From contig NZ_JAUFPR010000002.1 of the NCBI RefSeq assembly GCF_030409325.1, forward strand, positions 558,001 to 622,000: a stretch of DNA of 64,000 nt. Reading direction: 5' to 3'. The notes beneath the pieces were generated by a model, which saw nothing but the letters and a program-made list of their open reading frames with translations, was not told the DNA's origin and made no database searches. The position numbers and the translations under genes are program-made. The stretch is from Mucilaginibacter aquaedulcis (GTDB lineage: Bacteria > Bacteroidota > Bacteroidia > Sphingobacteriales > Sphingobacteriaceae). Shown here in pieces: positions 8,370-17,226 of this stretch; position 1 is the first letter of the stretch, and the number at the start of each line of letters is the position of its first letter.

Positions 8370-9791
8370 TTATTTCCAGCCACCGCCCAATGAACGGTAC
8401 AGATCTGACATGGCGTTTAAACGAGCATTTTTAACGGTTGCCAAATCAAGTTCGCTTTGCAGTACGTTGCTTTGCGCAGTAATTACTTCCAGGTAAGTAG
8501 CCTGACCATTGCTAAATAATAAGTTAGCATTATTGGTTGCTTTTTCCAGGGTGCTTACACGGTTAGCAATAATAGTCTGTTGTGTTTTTAGCTTTTCTAT
8601 ACGTACAAGAGCATCAGATACTTCGCCCACAGCATTTAAAACTGATTGCCTGAATTGCAATACTGTTTTTTCACGGTCAACCAAAGCTACCTTGTACTGT
8701 GTTTTTAATTGCCTGTGTTGCAATAATGGCTGTGTTATAGCCCCTGCTACTGTACCAAATAATGATGCAGGAACGGTAAACCAATTACTTGCTCTGAATG
8801 TATTTAAACCACCATTAGCTGTAATGGTTAATGAGGGATACATATTAGCCTGTGCTATACCAACATTGGCATTTGCCACATTTAAAGCAAGCTCAGCGGT
8901 TTTTACATCCGGTCTGCGGCTTACAATTGCTGATGGTACACCTGCTGAAAGATTTTCAGGAATGGTAACTTCATCTAAACGGGCAGTACGCTCAACTTTA
9001 TCAGGTAATGCACCGGTTAAAATCTTGATAGCGTTTTCCTGAATGGCAATATCACGTTCAAAGCCTGGCACCAATTGGGCAGCAGATAGTTGCTGAGCTT
9101 CGGCTTGTTGTACAGCCAGCTGAGTAACCTGACCAGCATCAAACTGTAAACGAATAATACGCAACGTGCTATCATTCAGTTTTACATTTTTCTGAGCAAT
9201 TTCTAACTGAGCGTCAAGCATCAGCAGGTTATAATAACCTTGAGATACGCCTGCAACTAAGTTGGTTTGAATAGCCTTTTTAGCTTCATTAGTTTGCAGA
9301 TACTGTGCCAATGCCGAACGGCTCTGGTTACGGATCTTGCCCCAGATATCAGCCTCCCAGGTTAAACCAAGGTTTGCGTTGTAATCTTCAATATGCTTAG
9401 TACCAATATTATATTGGGTTAAGCTTAATCCGGTAACGCTATTATCTGACGGACGATTGGTATTAGCCGTTACGTTCAGATTCAGTTCCGGTACATAGTT
9501 CCATTTTACCTGTTTAAACAGTAGCTGTGACGCTTCAATGTTTTTAATAGCTATTTGCATATCATAGTTACGTGCAATGGCACTATCTATTAGCTTTTGC
9601 AAAGTAGCATCGGTAAAAAAGTTTTTCCACTGTACATCAGCAATGCTGCTGCTATCGGCAGTAGTAGCCGAGTTCCTGAATGCTACAGGTAACTCGGGTT
9701 TAGGTGTAGCCACATCCTTTGATACTTTACAGGCACTTATAAAAACTGCCAGCAGTATCAAAACAGAATATGGATTTATATATCGTTTCAT
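8370..9791 (-). CDS. outer-membrane efflux lipoprotein, TolC/NodT family (OMF of RND pump)
   Basis: The 473-aa protein has a lipoprotein signal with lipobox ISAC (Cys about 21) and the two OEP repeats of the TolC/OprM fold, rich in long amphipathic helices (SQGYYNLLMLDAQLEIAQKN, GQVTQLAVQQAEAQ, IVSRRPDVKTAELAL, GQATYLEVITAQSNVLQSEL). SRRPDV is typical of NodT/OprM proteins. It forms the outer-membrane exit duct of the pump whose permease and adaptor genes lie directly upstream. The gap to the permease stop is 33 nt and the gene is last in the operon. Confidence 0.95.
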   Translation of the reverse strand: MKRYINPYSVLILLAVFISACKVSKDVATPKPELPVAFRNSATTADSSSIADVQWKNFFTDATLQKLIDSAIARNYDMQIAIKNIEASQLLFKQVKWNYVPELNLNVTANTNRPSDNSVTGLSLTQYNIGTKHIEDYNANLGLTWEADIWGKIRNQSRSALAQYLQTNEAKKAIQTNLVAGVSQGYYNLLMLDAQLEIAQKNVKLNDSTLRIIRLQFDAGQVTQLAVQQAEAQQLSAAQLVPGFERDIAIQENAIKILTGALPDKVERTARLDEVTIPENLSAGVPSAIVSRRPDVKTAELALNVANANVGIAQANMYPSLTITANGGLNTFRASNWFTVPASLFGTVAGAITQPLLQHRQLKTQYKVALVDREKTVLQFRQSVLNAVGEVSDALVRIEKLKTQQTIIANRVSTLEKATNNANLLFSNGQATYLEVITAQSNVLQSELDLATVKNARLNAMSDLYRSLGGGWK

Positions 9792-9824
9792 TTTATTTCT
9801 TATGATTATTAATGCTATGCCTGA

Positions 9825-12800
9825 TTAATTTTTTGCCAGTTCTAAGTCAGCGTTGTGTACATCTGAGTTATGATCACCAGTTGAGGCAGGAACTTTAGGT
9901 GCACCTGTAACTTTTTCCTGTAGATATTGAAATATCACAAACAGAACCGGAATGATGAACAAACCAAGTATTACACCTGACACCATACCACCTGCTGCAC
10001 CAACACTTATAGAGTGGTTACCTTGTGCAGACGGCCCTGTAGCAATACTCATCGGGAATAAACCGAATACGAACGCCAGTGAGGTCATCACAATCGGCCT
10101 TATCCTTAATCGGGCAGCTTCTATAGCTGAATCGAATAAGCTTAAGCCAGCTTTGCGTTTTTGTACCGCAAATTCCACGATCAGAATGGCATTTTTAGCC
10201 AACAGACCAATAAGCATGATCAACGCAACCTGTACATAGATGTTGTTTTCTATACCAGTTAAGCCCAGTACTATAAACACACCAAATATACCTGTAGGTA
10301 TTGAAAGTATTACAGCCAATGGCAGAATATAACTTTCATACTGAGCTGATAATAAGAAGTATACAAAGATCAAACAAAGCATAAATATAACTGCCGATTG
10401 TCCGCCTGAGGAAATTTCCTCGCGAGTTTGGCCAGAAAACTCATAACCAAAACCAGTAGGCAATTGCTCTTTTGCTGTTTCTTCAATAGCCTTAATAGCA
10501 TCACCTGAACTGTAACCTGGTTTAGGGATAGCGTTTACTTCAATAGAATTAAACAGGTTATAACGTGAAGCTGTTTCTGAACCATAAACACGAGTTAGTT
10601 TAACCAGCGTATTGATAGGTACAGTTTCACCGGCTTTGTTTTTTACAAACACACGGTCAATTGTTGACACATCCGTTCTGTCAGCAATATCAGCCTGAAC
10701 TACCACACGATAGTATTTACCAAAACGGTTAAAGTCAGATGCCTGTGCAGTACCAAAGTAAGCCTGCATGGTTGACAGAATGTCCTTCACACTTACACCT
10801 AATTGGTTGGCTTTTTCATCATCAACTTCTAATTGTAATTGAGGATAATCTGCTTTATAGGATGTGAATGCAAAAGCAATAGCCGGTTTCTGCATTAGCT
10901 TACCGATGAAGTTGTTGGCAATACCGCTGAATTTATCCAACCTGCCGTTGGTTTTATCTTGTAACTGTACATCCAATGCTTCCACGTTACTAAAGCCCGG
11001 AACTGTTGGAAAACTAAATACGAAGAAAGTACCGCTTGATATTGCGCCTAATTTACCTCTTATGATATTTTGAATTTCATCAATATTCTTAACTGCTCCT
11101 CTATCTTTATTAGGTTTTAACAACAGAAAAATTTGACCTGCTGATGGACTGTTAGATAGTGTTAAGAAGTTAAAGCCAGCCAACGACATAACAAACCTTG
11201 CTGATGGCATGGCATTCAGCTCTTTCTCAGCTTGTTTTAATATTTTATTGGTATTGGCTAATGAAGTTCCGGATGGTGTTGAAACCGCGATTGCCACAAA
11301 GCCCTGATCCTCTGTAGGGATGAAACCAGTCTTTGTTCTATTAACCATGAATATAGTGGCAGCAATTATTAATGCAAGGCCACCCATACTAACCCATTTA
11401 TTACGGATCAGGAATTTTAAGCCACCAACATACCTGTTGGTCATGTAGTTAAAACCACCGTTAAAACCTGCATAGAATTTTTCTACGAAACCTTGCTTTG
11501 GTTTATCATGATCACCATCGGCGTGTTTATTCTTAAGGAATAATGCAGCAAGGGCGGGACTTAAGGTTAACGCGTTAACAGCTGATATAATGATTGCTAT
11601 AGACATAGTTAATGCAAACTGCCTGTAGAATATACCTGTTGAACCCGTCATGAAACTAACAGGTAAAAATACCGCCGCCATAACCAGTGTAATAGATATA
11701 ATTGCACCGGTAATTTCATGCATAGCTTCTGTAGTTGCAGCTTTTGGGGTAAGGCCTGGATTATGCTCCATTTTAGCATGCACAGCCTCCACAACCACAA
11801 TCGCATCATCCACCACAATACCGATGGCTAATACGAGGGCAAACAATGTCAAAAGGTTAACCGAGAACCCAAACAGGCTCATGAAGAAGAAAGTACCTAT
11901 AATAGCTACCGGAACCGCTATGGCCGGAATAAGAGTTGACCTGAAATCTTGCAGGAATATAAATACTACAATAAATACCAGGATAAATGCTTCTACCAGG
12001 GTGTGCTCAACTTGTTCAATTGACTCGTCTAAGTCGGTTTTGGTACGATAAAACTGATTGTATTTGATACCTGCAGGAAAATCTTTTGATAGTTTTTCCA
12101 TCAGTTTATCAATGTTGATCTGGATTTCGTTAGCGTTTGAACCAGCCAATTGTATAATACCTATGGTAATACCCTCATGACCATTTAAACGGTTTACGCT
12201 ACTATAGCTATAAGCACCTAATTCAACACGTGCTACATCTTTTAAACGAAGTACAGAGCCATCTGCATTTGCACGGATAGCAATATTCTGGTACTCTTCA
12301 GGTGTTGTAAGTTTACCTTTGTATTTAATTACATATTCAAATGCCTCATTGCTTCTTTCACCAAATCTGCCTGGTGCTGCTTCAAGGTTTTTATCCTGTA
12401 TGGCTGCTGTTACTTCGGCTGGGGTAATTTTATAAGCTGCTAATTGACTTGGATTTAACCAAACACGCATCGAGTAATCCTTAATACCACCAAATACACT
12501 GGCAGAACCTACACCCGAAATACGTTTGATTTCTGGAATAATATTGATCTGGGCATAGTTATTTACAAAGATGGCATCGTATTTTTTAGGATCTTCAGAA
12601 TAGATACCCATAGCGCCAATAAAACTGTTTTGCTGTTTGGTAGTTGTGATACCATATTGTAAAACTTCGGCGGGTAACTGGCTTGAAGCCTGTGAAACAC
12701 GATTTTGAACATTCACCGCTGCCTGATCGGGGTTTGTACCTTGTTTAAAGTAAACAGTGATACCCAAAGTACCATCATTACTGGCTGTGGAGGTCATGTA

Positions 12801-13028
12801 GGTCATATTCTCCACACCATTGATAGCCTCTTCCAATGACGGAGTCACTGAACGTAAAATAGTCTCGGCATTAGCGCCCGGATATACAGCAGAAACCAAT
12901 ACCGACGGAGGGGCGATATTTGGGAACCGCTCTAAGGGCAGTTTTGTTAAACCAAGTATACCAACTATCACCAATAATATGGAGATAACAGTTGATAATA
13001 CCGGTCTTTCTATAAATTTTTGAAACAT
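9825..13028 (-). CDS. RND multidrug efflux permease, HAE1 family
   Basis: The 1067-aa inner-membrane protein has the AcrB layout of 12 TM helices and two large periplasmic loops. It starts with MFQKFIERPVLSTVISILL. The motif GIVVDDAIVVVEAVHAKME contains the conserved DD of TM4 used in proton relay, and the second half has GLLAKNAILIVEFA with the matching Lys. The periplasmic porter features (PGANAETI, QGFVAIAVSTP) are normal. Length fits HAE1 transporters. It exports hydrophobic or amphipathic compounds in exchange for protons, working with the adaptor (13053-14189) and outer-membrane duct (8370-9791). Regulation is probably by the upstream TetR. Confidence 0.97.
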   Translation of the reverse strand: MFQKFIERPVLSTVISILLVIVGILGLTKLPLERFPNIAPPSVLVSAVYPGANAETILRSVTPSLEEAINGVENMTYMTSTASNDGTLGITVYFKQGTNPDQAAVNVQNRVSQASSQLPAEVLQYGITTTKQQNSFIGAMGIYSEDPKKYDAIFVNNYAQINIIPEIKRISGVGSASVFGGIKDYSMRVWLNPSQLAAYKITPAEVTAAIQDKNLEAAPGRFGERSNEAFEYVIKYKGKLTTPEEYQNIAIRANADGSVLRLKDVARVELGAYSYSSVNRLNGHEGITIGIIQLAGSNANEIQINIDKLMEKLSKDFPAGIKYNQFYRTKTDLDESIEQVEHTLVEAFILVFIVVFIFLQDFRSTLIPAIAVPVAIIGTFFFMSLFGFSVNLLTLFALVLAIGIVVDDAIVVVEAVHAKMEHNPGLTPKAATTEAMHEITGAIISITLVMAAVFLPVSFMTGSTGIFYRQFALTMSIAIIISAVNALTLSPALAALFLKNKHADGDHDKPKQGFVEKFYAGFNGGFNYMTNRYVGGLKFLIRNKWVSMGGLALIIAATIFMVNRTKTGFIPTEDQGFVAIAVSTPSGTSLANTNKILKQAEKELNAMPSARFVMSLAGFNFLTLSNSPSAGQIFLLLKPNKDRGAVKNIDEIQNIIRGKLGAISSGTFFVFSFPTVPGFSNVEALDVQLQDKTNGRLDKFSGIANNFIGKLMQKPAIAFAFTSYKADYPQLQLEVDDEKANQLGVSVKDILSTMQAYFGTAQASDFNRFGKYYRVVVQADIADRTDVSTIDRVFVKNKAGETVPINTLVKLTRVYGSETASRYNLFNSIEVNAIPKPGYSSGDAIKAIEETAKEQLPTGFGYEFSGQTREEISSGGQSAVIFMLCLIFVYFLLSAQYESYILPLAVILSIPTGIFGVFIVLGLTGIENNIYVQVALIMLIGLLAKNAILIVEFAVQKRKAGLSLFDSAIEAARLRIRPIVMTSLAFVFGLFPMSIATGPSAQGNHSISVGAAGGMVSGVILGLFIIPVLFVIFQYLQEKVTGAPKVPASTGDHNSDVHNADLELAKN

Positions 13029-13052
13029 GACTTTAAAGTTTAAGTTGATGTA

Positions 13053-14189
13053 TTAGTTTTTTGCTACGGCGGCTACTTTATCTGCTGCCTTTTCAGGATG
13101 GATAACCATACCTTCCTGTAACTTATCAATGCCGCTTAATACAATCTGGTCGCCAACTTTCACGCCGTCTTTAACCAGGTAATTGTCGCCGTTTTTACCA
13201 ACAATGCTGATGGCTTGTTTTTTAACCTTGCTGCTGTCGCCTACAGTGAATACGAATACCTTATCCTGCATTTCAACAGTAGCAGATTCAGGTACGATCA
13301 AAGCATCTTTATGCTCAAGGCTCAAACGAACCTTACCTGTGTTACCAGAACGTAACAAACCTTGTGGGTTAACAAAAGTTGCTCTTACGGTTATGGCACC
13401 TGTGTTTTTATCAAACTGGCCGTCTATTACATCTATTTTGCCTTGTTTAGTATATTCAGTTCCATCAGCCAGTAATAATGATACCGATGGCAGTTGTTTT
13501 AATTTTTCAGTTAAGGTTTGACCAGGATATTGTTCTTTAAAATTTACAAAGTCCTTTTCACCCAAAGAGAAATAAACGTGTACGTCATGTACATCTGATA
13601 ATTGGGTAAGTGCAGCAGCATCCTGCGGGCCAACTAAGCTACCTTGTTTTCTTTCTAAACGACCAATGTAGCCGCTTACAGGCGCCTTAATCAGGGTATA
13701 GCCTAAATTAATCTGCGCGGTAGATACGTTAGCTTTAGCTGATTCGATATTTGCTGTTGCTACCTGGAAAGCTGCTTTAGCTGTTTTTAACTGATACTCA
13801 GATACTACTTTATTTTGTACAAGCGGTGTCAGTTTTTCAACCTCAAGCTGTGCATTAACTTGTGAAGCTTCGGCAGCGTGCAAAGCAGCCAGTGCGTTAT
13901 TTAATGATGCGCGGAAAGGTTGTTCGTTAATTTTGAATATTGGCTGACCGGCGTTTACAAAAGCGCCTTCGTCAACAAATACTTTATCTAAAGTTCCGCT
14001 TACCTGTGGGCGTATTTCTACGTTAACAGTACCCTCAATTGATGCAGGATATTCCTGGTAAGTAGTTTGTGTAGCAGAGGTAATAGCAGCTACCGGCAAC
14101 GATGGAGGCGGTGGTGCCTGAGGCGCCTGTGGCGCTGAAGAACAACTGTATAATGTAAGTGCGACGAGCGCTAAAATGATACTTTTCAT
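13053..14189 (-). CDS. RND periplasmic adaptor (membrane fusion protein, HlyD/AcrA family)
   Basis: The 378-aa lipoprotein (lipobox LYSC, Cys about 16, followed by a Pro-rich stretch) has the usual hairpin, lipoyl, beta-barrel and membrane-proximal domains. The lipoyl halves are recognisable in VEIRPQVSGTLDKVFVDEGA and LIKAPVSGYIGRLERKQGS, with a coiled-coil hairpin between them. It bridges the permease and the TolC-type duct. First gene of the efflux set; the 289-bp region upstream contains two candidate TetR-binding palindromes. The gap to the permease is 24 nt. Confidence 0.95.
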   Translation of the reverse strand: MKSIILALVALTLYSCSSAPQAPQAPPPPSLPVAAITSATQTTYQEYPASIEGTVNVEIRPQVSGTLDKVFVDEGAFVNAGQPIFKINEQPFRASLNNALAALHAAEASQVNAQLEVEKLTPLVQNKVVSEYQLKTAKAAFQVATANIESAKANVSTAQINLGYTLIKAPVSGYIGRLERKQGSLVGPQDAAALTQLSDVHDVHVYFSLGEKDFVNFKEQYPGQTLTEKLKQLPSVSLLLADGTEYTKQGKIDVIDGQFDKNTGAITVRATFVNPQGLLRSGNTGKVRLSLEHKDALIVPESATVEMQDKVFVFTVGDSSKVKKQAISIVGKNGDNYLVKDGVKVGDQIVLSGIDKLQEGMVIHPEKAADKVAAVAKN

Positions 14190-14333
14190 GATGATTACTT
14201 TTTTGATGATGATAAATGATAGGGATTTTAATAGGCCTGAGCCGGGTAGATATATGTTGATTGAGTTATGTTCTTATAGTTCATAATTTTAATTCAACGC
14301 AGCTAAGTACATCGCTGCGATCGTTTTGATTGA

Positions 14334-14358
14334 GCAGTGTTAATTTGCTTCACACTGC
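14334..14358. promoter_or_regulatory. candidate TetR operator (distal, imperfect)
   Basis: GCAGTGT at 14334-14340 and ACACTGC at 14352-14358 form a 7-bp inverted repeat with an 11-bp spacer. It contains the same CAGTGTTAA word as the perfect palindrome at 14432-14460 and lies between that site and the adaptor start. Confidence 0.5.
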
Positions 14359-14431
14359 CAATAAGTAATAGGTAAAAGTTAATGTCCATTGTTTGTTGAA
14401 TTATATAAGTAGATGTTTAAACTTTTTTATT

Positions 14432-14460
14432 TAACAGTGTTAAATAATTTAACACTGTTA
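14432..14460. promoter_or_regulatory. perfect 29-bp palindrome, probable TetR operator for the efflux genes
   Basis: Arms TAACAGTGTTAAA and TTTAACACTGTTA are perfectly complementary around TAA. The site sits in the 289-bp gap between the tetR stop and the adaptor start. A very similar sequence lies just upstream of tetR (15098-15118). On the minus strand the palindrome is followed by A-rich, not T-rich, sequence, so it is not a typical terminator. Confidence 0.75.
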
Positions 14461-14478
14461 TTACAAGCCTCTAAAAAA

Positions 14479-15084
14479 TCAGGCTTTTTCAATCGATTTG
14501 ATAATGTTACCAATAGCTTCTCTTAATACCTGGCGATTCATCTCATCAGAATACCCTCTTCTAAGAATGTTAATAGAGATCAAACCATGAACCACAGACC
14601 AAAAAGTATAATACTTTAAGCATATCATATCTTTTGATGGGTTCTCTATATTCATTAAGTCAACTATAACCTCGCTAAACTGTGCAAATGGACTCTGAGA
14701 TTCAGGCAATGTTTCTACCAGATCGCAGCAACAGTTCATCTCCACACCGAACATTAATTGATACAGCTCTTTATTATCAAAGGCGAAATTCCAATAAGCC
14801 AGCCACATAGCCTCTAACTGTGCAGCGGGTAGGTCATGCTGACTTTTTGCTATTTGCAGATCTCTTGATAGGATCAGGTAACCTCTTCTGGTAAGTTCAA
14901 GCAGTATAGCTTCCTTATTTGAAAAGTATTCGTATATGATAGGAGCAGTATATTCAATTACATCGGCAATTTTCCGCATGCTTAAAGATTGCCATCCCTC
15001 CTCTTTTACAATGTGGAGCGATGCATCCAGAATATTCATTCTGGTTTCATCCTTTAAGCGTTGAATTCTCTCTTTACTTGCCAC
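14479..15084 (-). CDS. TetR/AcrR family transcriptional regulator of the efflux operon
   Basis: 201 aa, starting at GTG (15084); the next Met (residue 16) would cut into the DNA-binding domain. The N-terminal helix-turn-helix is clear: ILDASLHIVKEEGWQSLSMR, KIADVIEYTAPIIYEYFSNK, EAILLELTRRGY. The C-terminal ligand-binding half contains a CCCD cluster (MNCCCDLVE), which could matter for ligand or metal sensing, but this is inference. It lies upstream of, and on the same strand as, the three efflux genes. Sequence repeats shared by both promoters indicate that it represses itself and the pump. Confidence 0.92.
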   Translation of the reverse strand: MASKERIQRLKDETRMNILDASLHIVKEEGWQSLSMRKIADVIEYTAPIIYEYFSNKEAILLELTRRGYLILSRDLQIAKSQHDLPAAQLEAMWLAYWNFAFDNKELYQLMFGVEMNCCCDLVETLPESQSPFAQFSEVIVDLMNIENPSKDMICLKYYTFWSVVHGLISINILRRGYSDEMNRQVLREAIGNIIKSIEKA

Positions 15085-15097
15085 TTTTTTTACGTGA

Positions 15098-15128
15098 TTA
15101 AATTATTTAACAGCGTTAAGCAAAAGTA
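15098..15128 (-). promoter_or_regulatory. tetR promoter with overlapping TetR operator
   Basis: Positions 15098-15118 read on the minus strand match the efflux palindrome closely, sharing the core GTTAAATAATTTAA. Immediately upstream, CAAAAGTA at 15121-15128 is the reverse complement of a TAnnTTTG -7 element. Placement of the operator directly after the -7 element fits autorepression. No good -33 element was found. Confidence 0.65.
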
Positions 15129-15198
15129 TAAACGTTACAGATTTTATTTACCATCGGTTTGTCAAATTCATTTCATCTGAATGTCAGGTAAAATGTGT

Positions 15199-15723
15199 TT
15201 AAACTGATGCTTTCTCGAGTAAATAAACTAATTGACCTAAATGATAACCTTGATGTATAGTTCTGCTTATTAGAATGTTAAGCTTATTTCTATAAGGTTC
15301 TTTTTCAAAATCCTCAACAGAAATTGCACTGTGTTTAGTAAACCAATCGGCAGGCACTAATTTGTCCATCTGTTGTTTAAGCGTCGTGTTTACTTTGTTC
15401 CAGGCAGTTTTCAGTTCAACAATAGAAGGTTTATCCAGATTGGCAGTTTCTGGGTTACGAAGAAATATATTATCCAGTTCCGGGTAAAGGCGATCGCCAA
15501 GTTCAAGATAGGTAAACATACCATCACTCACCGCTGTAAGGTGACCTAACAGATAAACACCGCTATTACGGCCAGGAGCCGTAGCTGCTGATAACTGCTC
15601 ATCTATTAATTTATCCAGTAATGCGTTTAATCTGGTATTTTGTAATTCCCAGTTAGAGGTAGCTACTTTGATAGCAGTGTCTAAAAAGGATAGTGCATCG
15701 GTTTCGTTTATGGTGGTGTTCAT
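15199..15723 (-). CDS. DinB-like (DinB_2) four-helix-bundle protein
   Basis: The 174-aa protein has the DinB/YfiT four-helix pattern with widely spaced His ligands: LLGHLTAVSD in the second helix and HQGYHLGQLVYLL in the last. Members bind a divalent metal through a His triad and include damage-inducible proteins and thiol S-transferases; most have no known substrate. No partner gene is evident: it lies between tetR and the MFS gene with 165 bp of featureless spacer on the MFS side. Start is ATG. Confidence 0.85.
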   Translation of the reverse strand: MNTTINETDALSFLDTAIKVATSNWELQNTRLNALLDKLIDEQLSAATAPGRNSGVYLLGHLTAVSDGMFTYLELGDRLYPELDNIFLRNPETANLDKPSIVELKTAWNKVNTTLKQQMDKLVPADWFTKHSAISVEDFEKEPYRNKLNILISRTIHQGYHLGQLVYLLEKASV

Positions 15724-15888
15724 CTTTTTATATTTGAATTAAAATTGAGGCTTGTATAAAGTAAAGCCATTAATCAGATGCAATTATAAATTAAATCGAT
15801 AGCTTTTGTTGCTTGCCAGAAACACAGGTTATCAATTTTACAAATTCATGATTGGTTATTGTTCACTTAGAAAGCGACCAATAAATAA

Positions 15889-17064
15889 TTATGCATTTTG
15901 CAAAGATGCCTTGGTTTCCGAATCTTTTATCTTTGAAACCATGGTAATAATTAGAGCGCCAAATGCAGCTACAATACCAAAAGCCCAACGCAAACCTGCT
16001 GCTTGCGCAATAAACCCTACCGCTGGCGGAATTATTAAAAAACCGAGATACCCCACAGTAGATATGGCCGCTAACGCCTGACCTGTATTCATGTTTTGTG
16101 ATTTACCCGCCATACTGAAAACCAATGGCACAACGCATGATACTCCCATACCCACCAAAGCATACCCCAAATAAACCACATAGTTATTAGGTAACAATAC
16201 AGAAAACAATAGCCCGACCAGGATCAGTATGCCACTAAAGTTTAGTACTTTTTTTATTCCGGCCGAAGCAACAAGCCTGTCGCCGGTGAAGCGCCCTATG
16301 GTCATGGCCACCATGTAAATTACAAATGCTGCCGTAGCTGCCGGTTTTGAGGCATGTAATACTTTTTGAAAATAGATACCACTCCAATCATACATGGTGT
16401 TTTCACAAGCCATTGATGCAAAGCAGATAAGTGAAAATTTAACAAGATGTTTATCCGGCAATGAAAAGACCGATTTTCCTGATTTTGCGACCGGCTTTTC
16501 ATAGTAAGCGTGCGGATAAAAGATCAAAGTCATGATGATCATACAAACGCCAACAAATAATAAGTGATATGATGGGGCCACATTAAACGATACCATCAGA
16601 TTACCTACGGCTGCCCCTGCAAAACCAGCTAAACTCCAGATACCGTGAAAAGTAACCATAATTGATTTATCATAAAACGACTGAATACTCACCGCCTGCG
16701 CATTAACGGATAAATTAAATATGTTACGTGCCGAACCAAAAAAGAATAGCAATACCACCAATTGCCAAACATAAGCAGTAAAACCGGGCACGCATAGTAA
16801 AACATTAAAGGCAATTGCGCCAACCAGCATAATACTCCTGCTGCTGAAATGTTTTAACATTTTAGATGTGATAGGTATTGTCAATATCAAACCAATGGGT
16901 AAAGCAAACAATACTGCTCCTAATTGACCTTCATTTAAATGTAGTTGTTGCTGTATAGATGGAATGCGCGAAGCCCAAGATGAATAACCGAATCCTGAAA
17001 TAAAAAAGAATACCCCGCAGGCAATTCGTAATCTTAATTTACCCGGGGCTGTAAGCATATCCAT
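15889..17064 (-). CDS. major facilitator superfamily transporter, YbjJ-like
   Basis: The open frame begins with a TTG at 17085, but the ATG at 17064 gives a sensible 391-aa protein and leaves a -7 promoter element 19 nt upstream. There are twelve predicted TM segments. FGYSSWASRIPSIQQQLHLN followed by GQLGAVLFALPIGL is characteristic of the YbjJ-like subgroup, and the second half has the matching GRFTGDRLV cytoplasmic loop. It is an inner-membrane transporter of unknown substrate, possibly a sugar or drug exporter. The gene is monocistronic and diverges from the DACNV-like gene. Confidence 0.88.
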   Translation of the reverse strand: MDMLTAPGKLRLRIACGVFFFISGFGYSSWASRIPSIQQQLHLNEGQLGAVLFALPIGLILTIPITSKMLKHFSSRSIMLVGAIAFNVLLCVPGFTAYVWQLVVLLFFFGSARNIFNLSVNAQAVSIQSFYDKSIMVTFHGIWSLAGFAGAAVGNLMVSFNVAPSYHLLFVGVCMIIMTLIFYPHAYYEKPVAKSGKSVFSLPDKHLVKFSLICFASMACENTMYDWSGIYFQKVLHASKPAATAAFVIYMVAMTIGRFTGDRLVASAGIKKVLNFSGILILVGLLFSVLLPNNYVVYLGYALVGMGVSCVVPLVFSMAGKSQNMNTGQALAAISTVGYLGFLIIPPAVGFIAQAAGLRWAFGIVAAFGALIITMVSKIKDSETKASLQNA

Positions 17065-17082
17065 AATAATATTTAAAAAGTG

Positions 17083-17090
17083 CAAAAGTA
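17083..17090 (-). promoter_or_regulatory. candidate -7 element of the MFS gene
   Basis: CAAAAGTA on the plus strand is TACTTTTG on the minus strand, a match to TAnnTTTG, located 19 nt upstream of the chosen ATG. No -33 element at the expected distance. Confidence 0.45.
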
Positions 17091-17169
17091 TGGATAATTC
17101 AATTGTATGCTTGTCCTGTAGTCTAATCTAAGCCTAATTATCCGTCAATTGCAATTTTGAGCTATTTGC

Positions 17170-17200
17170 TTGTGCTAACAGGTAATTAGCATTATTTTTG
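17170..17200 (+). promoter_or_regulatory. predicted promoter of the DACNV-like gene
   Basis: TTG at 17170-17172 and TATTTTTG at 17193-17200 are 20 nt apart, matching the Bacteroidota -33/-7 pattern. The ATG follows 26 nt downstream. Confidence 0.6.
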
Positions 17201-17226
17201 GTTACATATCAATATCTGATTATAAA

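Noticed and set aside
8509..9042. 177-aa plus-strand ORF
   Set aside because: Antisense to the TolC-type gene, which has full-length family motifs; the translation is low-complexity with no recognisable fold.
14432..14460. Perfect palindrome as a tetR terminator
   Set aside because: On the minus strand it is followed by A-rich sequence, not a T tract, and a near copy lies upstream of tetR, which favours an operator.
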